Source: Kitasatospora sp. NBC_00315 (GTDB lineage Bacteria; Actinomycetota; Actinomycetes; Streptomycetales; Streptomycetaceae). Taken from it: DNA of 64,000 nt. A program made the translations under genes and the position numbers. Position 1 is the first letter of the stretch. Every line of letters starts with the position of its first letter. The notes beneath the pieces are model-generated. The model was not told the origin of the DNA and searched no databases. It was given only the letters and a program-made list of their open reading frames with translations. The stretch is taken from contig NZ_CP108025.1 in assembly GCF_041435095.1 (NCBI RefSeq), positions 3,534,001 to 3,598,000 of the forward strand. Direction: 5' to 3'. Positions 19,107 through 27,779 of this stretch are shown here, piece after piece.

Positions 19107-20222
19107 TCAGCGCGGCACGGGGTAGCGCACGGCCCAGGCCGACCCCTCCGACGCCTCCTGGCCGTGCAGCTCCGGCCCGTGCACGAGCTCCAGCACGAAG
19201 TCGTCCGCGAGTTCCAGGATCGTCCCCCGCCCCTCCAGCCCCGCCAGCAGCTCCGGCGGCAGCGCGGTGTCCCCGTGCAGGGCCCCGAGCAGGTTGCCGC
19301 AGATCGCCCCGGTCGAGTCGCTGTCGCCGGAGTGGTTGACGGCCAGCAGCAGCCCGGACTTCACGTCGTACGCCACCAGCGCGCAGTACACGCCGATCGC
19401 CAGGGCCTCCTCGGCCACCCAGCCCTCGCCGAGTTCCTCCACCCGCTCGGCGGAGGGCTCCCCGGCGCGGACCGCGTCCAGCGCCGCACGCAGCGCGGCC
19501 GTCGTCTCCTCGTGCGCGGGCCGCTCGGAGAGCAGCGCCAGCGCGAGGTGCACGCCCTCCTCCAGGGTTCCGCCGCGGGCCACCGTGTGGATGATCACCG
19601 CGAGCGCCCCGGCCGACAGGTAGCCGCTCGGGTGTCCGTGCGTCAGCACCGAGCACTCCACGGCCAGCTGGAAGACCAGCCCGGGCTCCCAGCTGGTGAG
19701 CAGGCCGAACGGTGCGGCGCGCATCACCGTGCCGCAGCCCTTGGAGTGCGGGTTCTTGGGCGCGTCCAGCGTGCCGAGCCGGTCCGCCTCCGGACCGGAG
19801 AGCCCGGACAGGCAGGCCTGGCCGGGTGCGCGCTGGGCGTACAGCCACTCCTCCCGGCCGAGCCAGCCGAGGTCGGCCCGGCGCTCGTCCGGGCCCCAGT
19901 CACGCTGGGTGGCGGCCCAGCGCAGGTAGGCGAGATGGACGTCGGTGGGCGGGTGCCAGCCTCCGGTGTCGCGGCGCACGTGGGCCCGGATCAGGCCGTC
20001 GACGGTGAACAGCGACATCTGGGTGTCGTCGGTTATCGCGCCGCTGCGGCCGTAGGCGGGGGCGTAGCCCGTCACGCCGAGCGGGCCGTGCACCGCCCGG
20101 ATCTTCTCCAGCGACTCGAACTCGATGCCGGCGCCGAGCGCGTCGCCGATCGCCCCGCCGAGCAGACAGCCCCGCACCCGGCTGCGGAAGTCCTGCTGCT
20201 GCGCACGTGACCACAGTGGCAT
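19107..20222 (-). CDS. ADP-ribosylglycohydrolase family protein
   Basis: Predicted 371-residue all-helical hydrolase of the DraG/ARH family, which removes ADP-ribose from proteins or small molecules using two magnesium ions. Metal-site motifs are GDALG (26-30), TDDTQ (64-68) and NHSGDSDSTGAICGNLLG near residues 300-318; GHPSGY lies in the middle. ATG at 20222 is taken as the start since family similarity begins just after it (RVRGCLLGGAIGDALG); the upstream frame is Arg/Pro-rich noise, and the GTG three bases earlier is an alternative. The target is unknown; no ADP-ribosyltransferase is in view. Confidence 0.88.
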   Translation of the reverse strand: MPLWSRAQQQDFRSRVRGCLLGGAIGDALGAGIEFESLEKIRAVHGPLGVTGYAPAYGRSGAITDDTQMSLFTVDGLIRAHVRRDTGGWHPPTDVHLAYLRWAATQRDWGPDERRADLGWLGREEWLYAQRAPGQACLSGLSGPEADRLGTLDAPKNPHSKGCGTVMRAAPFGLLTSWEPGLVFQLAVECSVLTHGHPSGYLSAGALAVIIHTVARGGTLEEGVHLALALLSERPAHEETTAALRAALDAVRAGEPSAERVEELGEGWVAEEALAIGVYCALVAYDVKSGLLLAVNHSGDSDSTGAICGNLLGALHGDTALPPELLAGLEGRGTILELADDFVLELVHGPELHGQEASEGSAWAVRYPVPR

Positions 20223-20438
20223 CACGAGTCGGTACCTCTCTCCCGGGAAGCGTGGGGGTGCCCCCGGACAAGGCCGGGGGAAGGGCGCCCGACGACCGAT
20301 CGCGCGCCCCCGCACTGTATTCGACTTGTCGGCCGGTCAGACCGGTACCCTGCGAACGCCAGTTCTTCAACAGTTTGTTGCTGCCGCGCCATGCGCCGGC
20401 CGTGGACCGCCACCCGGGCCTGCCTAGCGTCCCCGGTC

Positions 20439-21554
20439 ATGACCACCACCCGTATCCGCCTGACCGCCGCGCTGACGCTCACCGGCGCGCTCGTCCTCGG
20501 CTCCCCCGCCCTGGCCTTCGCCGACGGCCCCCTCGGGACCGCCCCCACCGCCTCGGCGAAGCAGCACGCTCCGGCCATCCCCTTCACCGCGGCGAACGTG
20601 GTGCAGCAGGCGGACGGCGGCTTCACCCTGACCTGGACCGCTCCCGGTGCCCGCGGCGTGACCGTCTACGCCGGCACCGACCAGGAGGACATCCGCCACC
20701 GCAAGCCCGTCGCCCGCGGCGCCGGCTCCGCCACCGTGACGGTCAGCGGGCTGGCCGCCGCCGACCGCTGGTTCTTCGAGCTCGTCCCGGACCGTGGCGA
20801 GTCGCTGATCGTCGCCGACCGCTCGCTGCACCTGGCCTCCGCGCCCAACTTCCGCGACGCCGGGGGCTACCGCACCGCCGACGGCCGCTGGGTCAGGATG
20901 GGCGTCGTCTACCGCTCCGGCGACCTCAGCAGGCTGACCGACCAGGATCTCGCCAAGCTCCGCCGGCTCGGCCTCACGGAGGTCTTCGACCTCCGTACCC
21001 CCGGCGAGCAGAAGGCCGCGCCCGACCGCGTCCCGGCCGGCGCCACCACCGTCGACGCCAACGTCCTCGGCGCCGCCGACACCGGGGCGTTCGACGTCAC
21101 CGGTCCGGAGGCCGCGGTCCGGGCGATGACCGACGCCGAGCGCACGATGGTCTCCGCCGACAGCGCCCGGGCGGCCTACCGATCGGTGCTGGTCGCGCTG
21201 GTCGAGCGGAACGACGAGGGCGTGCTCTACCACTGCACCGCCGGCAAGGACCGGACCGGCTGGGCCTCCGCCGCCCTGCTCACCGCCCTCGGCGTGCCGC
21301 GCGACACCGTGGAGGCCGACTACCTGGCCAGCAACACCTACCGGGCCGCCGAGAACGCCGCCACCCTGGCCCAGCTGCCGCCGGCCTACCAGGCCGTCTA
21401 CAAGCCGCTGCTGGAGGTGCGCCCCGAGTACCTGGAGGCGGGCTTCGACGAGGTCCGGCAGAAGTTCGGCTCCTTCGACGCCTATCTGAAGTCCGGCCTG
21501 GGCCTGGACCAGCGGGACCAGCGCGATCTGCGCAGCCGGCTGCTGGTCGGCTGA
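20439..21554 (+). CDS. secreted tyrosine-protein phosphatase
   Basis: Protein of 371 residues with a signal peptide: MTTTRIRLTAALTLTGALVL, likely cleaved after Ala28 (SPALAFA). Residues 45-115 form a fibronectin-like or beta-rich module. The phosphatase domain starts at NFRDAGGYRTADG and carries the CX5R signature HCTAGKDRTGW with Cys266 and Arg272. It belongs to the Y_phosphatase3 family, some of which also act on phospholipid headgroups. TAGCGT at 20425-20430 is eight bases before the ATG, so the transcript is probably leaderless; the in-frame start upstream is rejected. Substrate outside the cell unknown. Confidence 0.88.
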   Translation: MTTTRIRLTAALTLTGALVLGSPALAFADGPLGTAPTASAKQHAPAIPFTAANVVQQADGGFTLTWTAPGARGVTVYAGTDQEDIRHRKPVARGAGSATVTVSGLAAADRWFFELVPDRGESLIVADRSLHLASAPNFRDAGGYRTADGRWVRMGVVYRSGDLSRLTDQDLAKLRRLGLTEVFDLRTPGEQKAAPDRVPAGATTVDANVLGAADTGAFDVTGPEAAVRAMTDAERTMVSADSARAAYRSVLVALVERNDEGVLYHCTAGKDRTGWASAALLTALGVPRDTVEADYLASNTYRAAENAATLAQLPPAYQAVYKPLLEVRPEYLEAGFDEVRQKFGSFDAYLKSGLGLDQRDQRDLRSRLLVG

Positions 21555-21559
21555 CCGGC

Positions 21560-21602
21560 GGCCGGCCCGCCACGCGCCCCGGGGGCGCGGAGCGGGCCGG
21601 CC
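21560..21602. terminator. double hairpin between convergent genes
   Basis: GGCCGGCCCGC (21560-21570) pairs with GCGGGCCGGCC (21592-21602); inside it CGCGCCCC (21573-21580) pairs with GGGGCGCG (21582-21589). Lies between the phosphatase and the convergent membrane protein gene. Confidence 0.7.
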
Positions 21603-21612
21603 CGGCGGCGGG

Positions 21613-22005
21613 TCACCCACCGCAGCTGTCACCCGAGGTGGCCGGCCCCGACAGGATGTGGACCACGGCGAAGAGCTCGACCAGGAAGAACACCGTCGCG
21701 AACACCGCCACCAGCGCGGCCAGCGCCGTCCAGAGGCCCTGATGGCGCCCGCCCGCCCGGCTGCCGAGAACCGCCCGGAAGGCGCCGGCCGCGGACCCGA
21801 GGCCGAGCAGCACGCCCAGGAAGAGGGCCGCCCTGGCCGACGCCGGCGTCGCGAGCGCCGGGCGGCAGTGCTGGAGCGGCGCCAGCACGTCGTGGTCGAC
21901 CCCGACGGCGTACCGCACGAACAGCCAGCCGACGGCTCCCGCCAGCACCACCGCGCCGAGCCAGGGCAGCCGCGCCCTCCGGAGGCCGTCTCCCGACCCG
22001 TTCAC
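21613..22005 (-). CDS. small membrane protein downstream of the amidase-domain gene
   Basis: Predicted 130-residue membrane protein with three helices: about 14-31 (LPWLGAVVLAGAVGWLFV), 58-80 (AALFLGVLLGLGSAAGAF) and 92-115 (LWTALAALVAVFATVFFLVEL). Between helices one and two lies a loop with one Cys (LQHCRPAL) and the end has another (SGDSCGG), which could form a disulfide outside the cell. GTG at 22005 follows GGGAG. It sits 26 bases after the amidase-domain gene in the same direction, so it is probably co-transcribed and could be its immunity or export partner. I do not recognise a family. Confidence 0.6.
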   Translation of the reverse strand: MNGSGDGLRRARLPWLGAVVLAGAVGWLFVRYAVGVDHDVLAPLQHCRPALATPASARAALFLGVLLGLGSAAGAFRAVLGSRAGGRHQGLWTALAALVAVFATVFFLVELFAVVHILSGPATSGDSCGG

Positions 22006-22031
22006 CCCACCACTCCCTCTCTCGTTCCCGC

Positions 22032-23288
22032 TCAGTACCAGTTCGGCTGGACCCGGACGAAGTGCATCTTCTGCTGCCCCTCGGCCGAGGCCTCGTGCCC
22101 GGACCGGCCGTCCAGGCTGACGTTCTTCCGGGGGTCGGAGTGCTGCGTGTAGCGGATGTCGCCGTCCGGCGTCACCGCCGTGACGACCGCCGTGTGGTGG
22201 ATGTTGCCCTTCTCCAGCCCGTCGTTCTGGTCGGTGTCCTCCTCGAAGAAGACCAGGTCACCGGGCTTCACCTCGGAGGCGGGGAGCTCCCGCCCACCGT
22301 TGCCGACCATGAAGTCGCGGAGGTTCTCGGCGCCTCCCCACGCGTGGCTGTGCTGCTGCCCGACCAGCCCCAGGCCCATCCAGCCCGGATCGTTGCCCTT
22401 GTTCCAGGCATCGCCCTCGAAGGTCCAGTCGCCCTTCATCCGGACGCCGGACTGCAGCAGGGCCTCCGAGGCGAAGTTGGTGCAGTTGTTCTCGCCGTCG
22501 AAGTCCCCGGAGCCGTCGTTCCAGTGCTCCAGCGTCCACTGCACCATCGCCACCCGGTCGAACTTGCGGTCAGGACCGCCCCGCAGGTCCTCCTTGACGC
22601 TGTCCGGGATGCCGGGCAGGCCGGCGAGCCGGACCGGGTCCGAGAGTTCGAGCTGCTTGCGCTGGGCGTCCGAGAGCGAGTCCCACCAGTCGGCGACCAG
22701 TCGCGGATCCTTGCCGTCCGGGATGTCGCCGGAGAGCATGTCCAGCTCGACCTGGGAGGCCTCGCCCTGCAGTTCGTCCAGGGCCCGGCCCGGATCGGTC
22801 TCGCAGGTGGCCGCACCGAGCTTGCGCAGCTCGGCCGCCGCCCGGTCGTCCGCCTGGGTGGCCTCCCGCAGCGCCTCCTTGATCAGGTCCGCGACCTCGT
22901 TCATGTGGGTGATCTTCTCGCCGGTCACCTCGCCGGTGGTGCAGACCGTGCCGGATCCGTCCACCTCCAGCTGGTAGCCGACGGCCAGGTCGACGGCGTG
23001 GGCCAGGGCCCGCTGCGCGTACTCGACCGAGGAGTGCCAGCCGTCGAGCACCATCGCGACACCGCGCATGATGTCGGCGCCGGCCTCCAGGATCTTCGCC
23101 TGCTCGTCCAGCTTCCTGCCCGCGGCCTCGCCGACCGCGTCCTGCCAGTCGTCCTTGAGCGGACCCACCCCGTTGCGGTGGATGTCGTCGACGGCCTGCC
23201 AGGCCTCCTTGGACAGCTCCAGCCAGCCCTCGGCGGCGCGCTGCAGCTTCGCCGGGTCGGCGGCCTTCAGGGCGGCGTACTCGACCAT
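22032..23288 (-). CDS. WXG100-like N-terminus with C-terminal amidase domain
   Basis: Predicted 418-residue protein with no signal peptide. Residues 1-110 are helical and resemble WXG100/ESX-type secretion substrates (LELSKEAWQAVDDIHRNG, DDWQDAVGEAAG). A central region up to about 240 is helical and acidic. The C-terminal domain looks like the putative amidase (Amidase_6, NlpC/P60-like) fold: NNCTNFASEALLQSG with Cys269, HAWGGAENL, VKPGDLVFFEED and GNIHHTAVVT with His364/365. It would hydrolyse a peptide or amide bond, perhaps in cell wall. ATG at 23288 has GGGGG at good spacing; a GTG six bases upstream overlaps the preceding stop. It is coupled to the WXG100-like gene. Confidence 0.75.
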   Translation of the reverse strand: MVEYAALKAADPAKLQRAAEGWLELSKEAWQAVDDIHRNGVGPLKDDWQDAVGEAAGRKLDEQAKILEAGADIMRGVAMVLDGWHSSVEYAQRALAHAVDLAVGYQLEVDGSGTVCTTGEVTGEKITHMNEVADLIKEALREATQADDRAAAELRKLGAATCETDPGRALDELQGEASQVELDMLSGDIPDGKDPRLVADWWDSLSDAQRKQLELSDPVRLAGLPGIPDSVKEDLRGGPDRKFDRVAMVQWTLEHWNDGSGDFDGENNCTNFASEALLQSGVRMKGDWTFEGDAWNKGNDPGWMGLGLVGQQHSHAWGGAENLRDFMVGNGGRELPASEVKPGDLVFFEEDTDQNDGLEKGNIHHTAVVTAVTPDGDIRYTQHSDPRKNVSLDGRSGHEASAEGQQKMHFVRVQPNWY

Positions 23289-23290
23289 GC

Positions 23291-23611
23291 TCACGCCCCC
23301 GCGTTCAGGTCGCGCGCGGCCTGGTCGAAGCGCCGGCCGGCCTCCTCGTTGGCGGCGTCGTAGGAGTGCGCGGAGTCCCGTAGCTGCTCGGAGTAGGTCT
23401 GCAGCTGCTGCACCACCGAGGTCATGTGGGTCTGCCAGGCCTGCGCGCACTCCTGCAGCGCCGGGCCGGCCGCCCACTCGGGGTAGGCGCCGGCGGCGAT
23501 CAGGCTTCCGTCCAGCCAGTGCCCGGACCTCTCGCCGACGTGCGCGGAGGTCGCGCCGAGTGCTCCGGAGGCCTGGTGCAGGCCGTCCGGGCGGATGCGG
23601 ATGTCGAACAC
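23291..23611 (-). CDS. WXG100-like small helical protein
   Basis: Predicted 106-residue helical protein starting FDIRIRPDGLHQASGALGAT. The layout of two helices with a central turn (WLDGSLIAAGAYPEWAAGPAL) and a second helix (CAQAWQTHMTSVVQQLQTYSEQLRDS) is that of WXG100/ESAT-6-like proteins that chaperone type VII secretion substrates. GTG at 23611 follows GGGGGAAA; the open frame beyond is not used. The stop TGA lies three bases before the amidase-domain ATG. The WXG triplet itself is not exact, so the family call is by size, helices and context. Confidence 0.7.
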   Translation of the reverse strand: MFDIRIRPDGLHQASGALGATSAHVGERSGHWLDGSLIAAGAYPEWAAGPALQECAQAWQTHMTSVVQQLQTYSEQLRDSAHSYDAANEEAGRRFDQAARDLNAGA

Positions 23612-23748
23612 GTCTTTCCCCCGTGGATCGTGGACAGCCCACGCTGCCACCGAGGGTGACGCACGGGAGCGGCCCACGGTTGCAGCGGCCGGCCGGGCGC
23701 CCCGGATCGTCCGGCACCGGTCCCCGGCACCGGACGGTCCGCCGCCGG

Positions 23749-26343
23749 TCAGTCCAGGACCGGGAGCAGCTCCGGCAGGTGCCCGTCCGAGGCGAGGGCG
23801 GCGGCCCGGCGCTCGGCCGGCACCTCGCCGTAGGTGGTGGTGCGCTGGCGGTGCGGCCGGCCGGCCGCCTCGGCGATGGCCTCCAGGTCGCGCACGGACT
23901 TGTAGCTGCCGTACGCCGAGCCGGCCATCCGCGAGATGGTCTCCTCCATCAGCGTGCCGCCCAGGTCGTTGGCGCCCGAGCGGAGCATCTCGGCGGCGCC
24001 CTCGGCCCCCAGCTTCACCCAGCTGGTCTGGATGTTGGGGATGTGGGTGTGCAGCAGCAGCCTGGCCATCGCGACCACCGCCCGGTTGTCGCGGGCGGTC
24101 GGCCCGGGCCGGGAGATGCCGGCCAGGTAGACCGGTGCGTTGGTGTGGATGAAGGGGAGGGTGACGAACTCGGTGAACCCGCCGGTCCGCTGCTGGATCT
24201 CCGCGAGCAGCCGCAGGTGGCCCAGCCAGTGCGCGGGCGTGTCCACGTGGCCGTACATCATCGTGGACGAGGAGCGGATGCCCAGCTCGTGCGCGGTGCC
24301 GACGACCTCGACCCAGGTGGCCGCGGGCAGCTTGCCCTTGGTCAGCACCCAGCGGACGTCGTCGTCCAGGATCTCGGCGGCGGTACCGGGGATGGTGTCC
24401 AGACCGGCCTCCTTGGCCTGCTGGAGCCAGTCCCTGATGGAAAGTCCGGTGCGGGTCGCGCCGTTGACCACCTCCATCGGCGAGAAGGCGTGCACGTGCA
24501 TGCCGGGCACCCGGGCCTTCACCGCGCGGGCGATGTCGAAGTACGCGGTGCCGGGCAGGTCGGGGTGGATGCCGCCCTGCATGCAGACCTCGGTGGCGCC
24601 GACGTCCCAGGCCTGGGCGGCGCGGTCGGCGACCTGGTCCAGCGAGAGGGTGTAGGCGTCGGCGTCGGTGCGGCGCTGGGCGAAGGCGCAGAACCGGCAG
24701 CCGGTGTAGCAGACGTTGGTGAAGTTGATGTTCCGGGTGACGCAGTAGGTGACGGTGTCGCCGACCGCGTCCCGGCGGACGTCGTCGGCGATCCGGCAGA
24801 GCGCGTCCAGGGCCGGACCGTCGGCGTGGAACAGGGCCAGTGCCTGATCGTCGGTCAGCCGGGTCGGGTCGTCCGCGGCCACCGCCAGCGCCTCGCGGAC
24901 GTCACCGGTCAGCCGCTCGGGCGCGGCGCCGGCGACCTGCTCGCGCAGCGCCTCCCAGTCCCCGTAGACGTCCTCGAAGTCGGCCCGGCGGTCACCGGTG
25001 CGCCCGTCGGTGTCGATGGTGCGGTGCAGGTCGGTGCGCCCGTAGGAGGCGGGCAGGTCCTCCGGCTCCTGCCAGGGCAGGCCGACCGGCCTGGCGTCCG
25101 CCCGGGCCAGGCCGGTGGCCGGGTCGGCGAGCGCGTTGACGTGCGGCAGGATCCGCGGGTCCAGCCAGGGCTCGCCGCGCAGCAGGTACTCGGGGTGGAC
25201 GGTGAGCCGCTCGCGCAGCTCGAAGCCGGCTTCGGCGGTTCGGGCCGCCAGGTCGTCGATGTGCGGCCAGGGGCGCTCGGGGTTGACGTGGTCCGGCGTC
25301 AGCGGCGAGACGCCGCCCCAGTCGTCGATGCCCGCGCCGATGATCAGCGCGAACTCGCCGCCGACCAGGTTCGGCGGCGCCTGGACCCGTGCGGAGGGTC
25401 CGAGCACCAGGCGGGTGACGGCGATCGCCGCCGCCAGCTCCTCCAGCTCCGCGTCGGGCATCGCGCGCATCGCGGTGTCCGGCTTGGCCCGGAAGTTCTG
25501 CACGATCACCTCCTGGATCGCGTGGTAGCGCCGGGCGGTGCGCCGGATCGCGAACAGGGCGTCGGCCCGCTCCTCGTACGTCTCGCCGATCCCGATCAGC
25601 ACGCCGGTGGTGAACGGCACGGCGCTGCGCCCGGCGTCCTCCAGCACCCGCAGCCGGACGGCGGGCTCCTTGTCCGGCGAACCGAAGTGCGGGCCGCCGG
25701 GCTCGGACCAGAGGCGGGTCGCGGTGGTCTCCAGCATCATGCCCATGGACGGGGCGACCGGCTTCAGCCGCTGGAAGTCCGTCCAGGTCAGCACGCCGGG
25801 GTTCAGGTGCGGCAGCAGGCCGGTCTCCTCCAGCACCCGGATCGCCATCGCCCGGACGTAGGCGAGGGTGTCGTCGTAGCCGTGCGCGTCCAGCCACTCG
25901 CGGGCCTCGGGCCACCGCTCCTCCGGCCGGTCGCCGAGTGTGAAGAGGGCCTCCTTGCAGCCCAGCGCGGCCCCCTGACGGGCGATCTCCAGGACCTCGT
26001 CCGGTGAGAGGTACATGCCGTGGCCGGCCCGCCTGAGCTTCCCCGGGACGGTCACGAAGGTGCAGTAGTGGCACTTGTCCCGGCACAGCCGGGTGAGCGG
26101 GATGAAGACCTTCTTCGAGTACGTGACGACCCCGGGCCGCCCGGCCTGCGCCAGCCCGGCGTCGCGCACCCGCGCGGCGCTCTCGCACAGCGCCCGCAGA
26201 TCGGCCCCCCGGGCCTGGAGCAGCACCGCCGCCTCGCCCGCGTCGAGCGCCACGCCGTCACGGGCGCGGCGCAGGGCCCGCCTCATGGCGTTCGCGGTGG
26301 GGGCGGGAGCGGAAGTGGCCGGGGAGGCGTCCGTTACGTCCAT
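23749..26343 (-). CDS. fbiC: FO synthase (bifunctional CofG-CofH)
   Basis: Enzyme of 864 residues that makes 7,8-didemethyl-8-hydroxy-5-deazariboflavin (FO), the chromophore of coenzyme F420, from tyrosine and a ribityl-diaminouracil. It holds two radical-SAM domains. The CofG half (about 65-390) has CRDKCHYC with Cys87, 91 and 94; the CofH half (about 520-860) has CYTGCRFC with Cys545, 549 and 552. The fused form and this length are normal for actinobacteria. On the minus strand TAGGGT (26355-26350) lies six bases before the ATG, suggesting a leaderless transcript. A 10-bp inverted repeat lies just upstream. The gene stands alone; other F420 genes are outside the window. Confidence 0.96.
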   Translation of the reverse strand: MDVTDASPATSAPAPTANAMRRALRRARDGVALDAGEAAVLLQARGADLRALCESAARVRDAGLAQAGRPGVVTYSKKVFIPLTRLCRDKCHYCTFVTVPGKLRRAGHGMYLSPDEVLEIARQGAALGCKEALFTLGDRPEERWPEAREWLDAHGYDDTLAYVRAMAIRVLEETGLLPHLNPGVLTWTDFQRLKPVAPSMGMMLETTATRLWSEPGGPHFGSPDKEPAVRLRVLEDAGRSAVPFTTGVLIGIGETYEERADALFAIRRTARRYHAIQEVIVQNFRAKPDTAMRAMPDAELEELAAAIAVTRLVLGPSARVQAPPNLVGGEFALIIGAGIDDWGGVSPLTPDHVNPERPWPHIDDLAARTAEAGFELRERLTVHPEYLLRGEPWLDPRILPHVNALADPATGLARADARPVGLPWQEPEDLPASYGRTDLHRTIDTDGRTGDRRADFEDVYGDWEALREQVAGAAPERLTGDVREALAVAADDPTRLTDDQALALFHADGPALDALCRIADDVRRDAVGDTVTYCVTRNINFTNVCYTGCRFCAFAQRRTDADAYTLSLDQVADRAAQAWDVGATEVCMQGGIHPDLPGTAYFDIARAVKARVPGMHVHAFSPMEVVNGATRTGLSIRDWLQQAKEAGLDTIPGTAAEILDDDVRWVLTKGKLPAATWVEVVGTAHELGIRSSSTMMYGHVDTPAHWLGHLRLLAEIQQRTGGFTEFVTLPFIHTNAPVYLAGISRPGPTARDNRAVVAMARLLLHTHIPNIQTSWVKLGAEGAAEMLRSGANDLGGTLMEETISRMAGSAYGSYKSVRDLEAIAEAAGRPHRQRTTTYGEVPAERRAAALASDGHLPELLPVLD

Positions 26344-26381
26344 GGCGCGACCCTACGCCTGCTTTCAGCCCGTAGGACTAC

Positions 26382-26408
26382 GTGACCCTGAGTTGGGATC
26401 AGGGTCAC
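26382..26408. promoter_or_regulatory. palindromic site upstream of fbiC
   Basis: GTGACCCTGA (26382-26391) and TCAGGGTCAC (26399-26408) form a perfect 10-bp inverted repeat around GTTGGGA. It lies 39-65 bases before the fbiC start, just upstream of the presumed -35 region, so it could bind a regulator of fbiC or of the divergent LolA-like gene. Confidence 0.55.
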
Positions 26409-26537
26409 CCGCCCCGGTACATGCGTCGTGAGGCGTAGCCGCATCTGGCTCCGTAGGGCGATGCCGGCGGCCCGCCGATCGCCTCTAATGGAGTGGGGAC
26501 GGGCGAGCGGGTCACAGCTACGGAGGGGTTGAACGCG

Positions 26538-27779
26538 ATGACGGACGACACGACGACGGCGGGGCAGGTCGCAGCGCCGTACCGGCCTGGGCGGCGCACG
26601 GCGGTGCGGGTGCTGGTGCCGGTGACGGTGGCCGGGGTGGTGGCCGCAGGCATCGGTCTGGTGCCCGCGCTGGCCGACGGCGGGGCACCGGGCCTGCCGC
26701 CCCTGACGGCCCAGCAGGTGGTGGCGAAGGCGCTCGGCTCCGAGTCCCGGACGCTCACCGGCACCGTGCAGGTCTCCGCCGACCTGGGGGTGCCCGCGCA
26801 GCTGCTCGGCTCCGCCGCGGGTCTCGGCGGCGGCTCGGGTCTCGGCGGCGGAGCGGGGGCCGGGCAGCAGGGCTCCCCGGCCGCGCCGCAGACCGAGCTG
26901 CCGGCTCTGCTGGGCGGCGAGCACACCCTGCGGGTCGCGGTGGACGGCCCCGACCGACAGCGGGTCGGGCTGATCAAGGACCTCGCCGAGTACGAGCTGG
27001 TCCGCAACGGGAGCCAGGCCTGGGCCTGGGACAGTGCCCGCAACGAGGCCGTGCACCTGGCGCTGCCCCAGGGCGCCGCTGCCGGCGAGGCCGCCGGGGC
27101 CCCGCTGACGGGCGTGCCCAGCACCCCGCAGGAGGCGGCGAAGCGGTTCCTCGACCTGAGTGCGGACAGCACCTCCGTAACGGTGGATGGTACGGAGACG
27201 GTGGCCGGCCGGAAGGCGTACCGGCTGAGCGTGCGGCCGACCGGCGCGGGCTCGACGATCGGTGAGGTGCGGATCGCGGTGGACGCCGACAACGGCGTGC
27301 CGCTGGCGGTGGTGGTGAAGGCCGCCGACGGGGGCGCCACCGTGTTCGACGTCCACTTCAAGGACGTCTCCTTCGCCGCGCCGGCGGCCGGGACCTTCGA
27401 CTTCAGCGCTCCCAAGGGCGCGAAGGTGACGGAGCAGAAGGCCGGTGGCGGGGCTCCCGGCCAGGCCGCCGGTAAGGCCGCGAAGGCTCCCGGCGCCGCC
27501 GGGGACGGCCTGAACGTGCTCGGTGAGGGCTGGACGAGCGTGCTCGGCACCACGCTGCCCACCGGCGGGGCGTCCGCTCCGGCCGGGGCCGGGGGCACGC
27601 ACGGCGAGCAGTTCGGCGGCCGGAGCGCGCAGCAGCTGGCCAAGGCGCTCGGCAAGCCCGTCAAGGGCGGCACCCTGATCGGCACCAAGGTGCTCAACGT
27701 GCTGATCACGGATGACGGCCGGGTGTTCGCCGGCGCGGTGACGCTGCCGGTGCTGCAGAGTGCGGCCGGGGTGAAGTAG
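26538..27779 (+). CDS. LolA-like / DUF2092-type exported protein
   Basis: Predicted 413-residue exported protein. After a short cytoplasmic start one hydrophobic segment (VRVLVPVTVAGVVAAGIGLV, about 23-42) acts as signal or anchor. The outer domain reads as a LolA/LolB-like lipoprotein-localisation fold: AQQVVAKALGSESRTLTGTVQVSADLG, then TVAGRKAYRLSVRP, IGEVRIAVDADNGVPLAVVV and VFDVHFKDVSFAAP. Such proteins bind lipid or lipoprotein chains, or act in sigma-factor signalling. Gly-rich linkers are seen near 100 and 310. ATG at 26538 follows GGAGGGG. The stop TAG is directly followed by the ATG of the ABC ATPase, so the three genes to 29751 form one operon. Confidence 0.8.
   Translation: MTDDTTTAGQVAAPYRPGRRTAVRVLVPVTVAGVVAAGIGLVPALADGGAPGLPPLTAQQVVAKALGSESRTLTGTVQVSADLGVPAQLLGSAAGLGGGSGLGGGAGAGQQGSPAAPQTELPALLGGEHTLRVAVDGPDRQRVGLIKDLAEYELVRNGSQAWAWDSARNEAVHLALPQGAAAGEAAGAPLTGVPSTPQEAAKRFLDLSADSTSVTVDGTETVAGRKAYRLSVRPTGAGSTIGEVRIAVDADNGVPLAVVVKAADGGATVFDVHFKDVSFAAPAAGTFDFSAPKGAKVTEQKAGGGAPGQAAGKAAKAPGAAGDGLNVLGEGWTSVLGTTLPTGGASAPAGAGGTHGEQFGGRSAQQLAKALGKPVKGGTLIGTKVLNVLITDDGRVFAGAVTLPVLQSAAGVK

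Noticed and set aside
23068-26007. Very long open frame (979 codons) on the plus strand opposite fbiC and the amidase gene
   Set aside because: It is a mirror of real minus-strand genes, produced by high GC. It has no domain, is rich in Gly/Val/Asp/Arg, and the minus strand encodes clear radical-SAM motifs.
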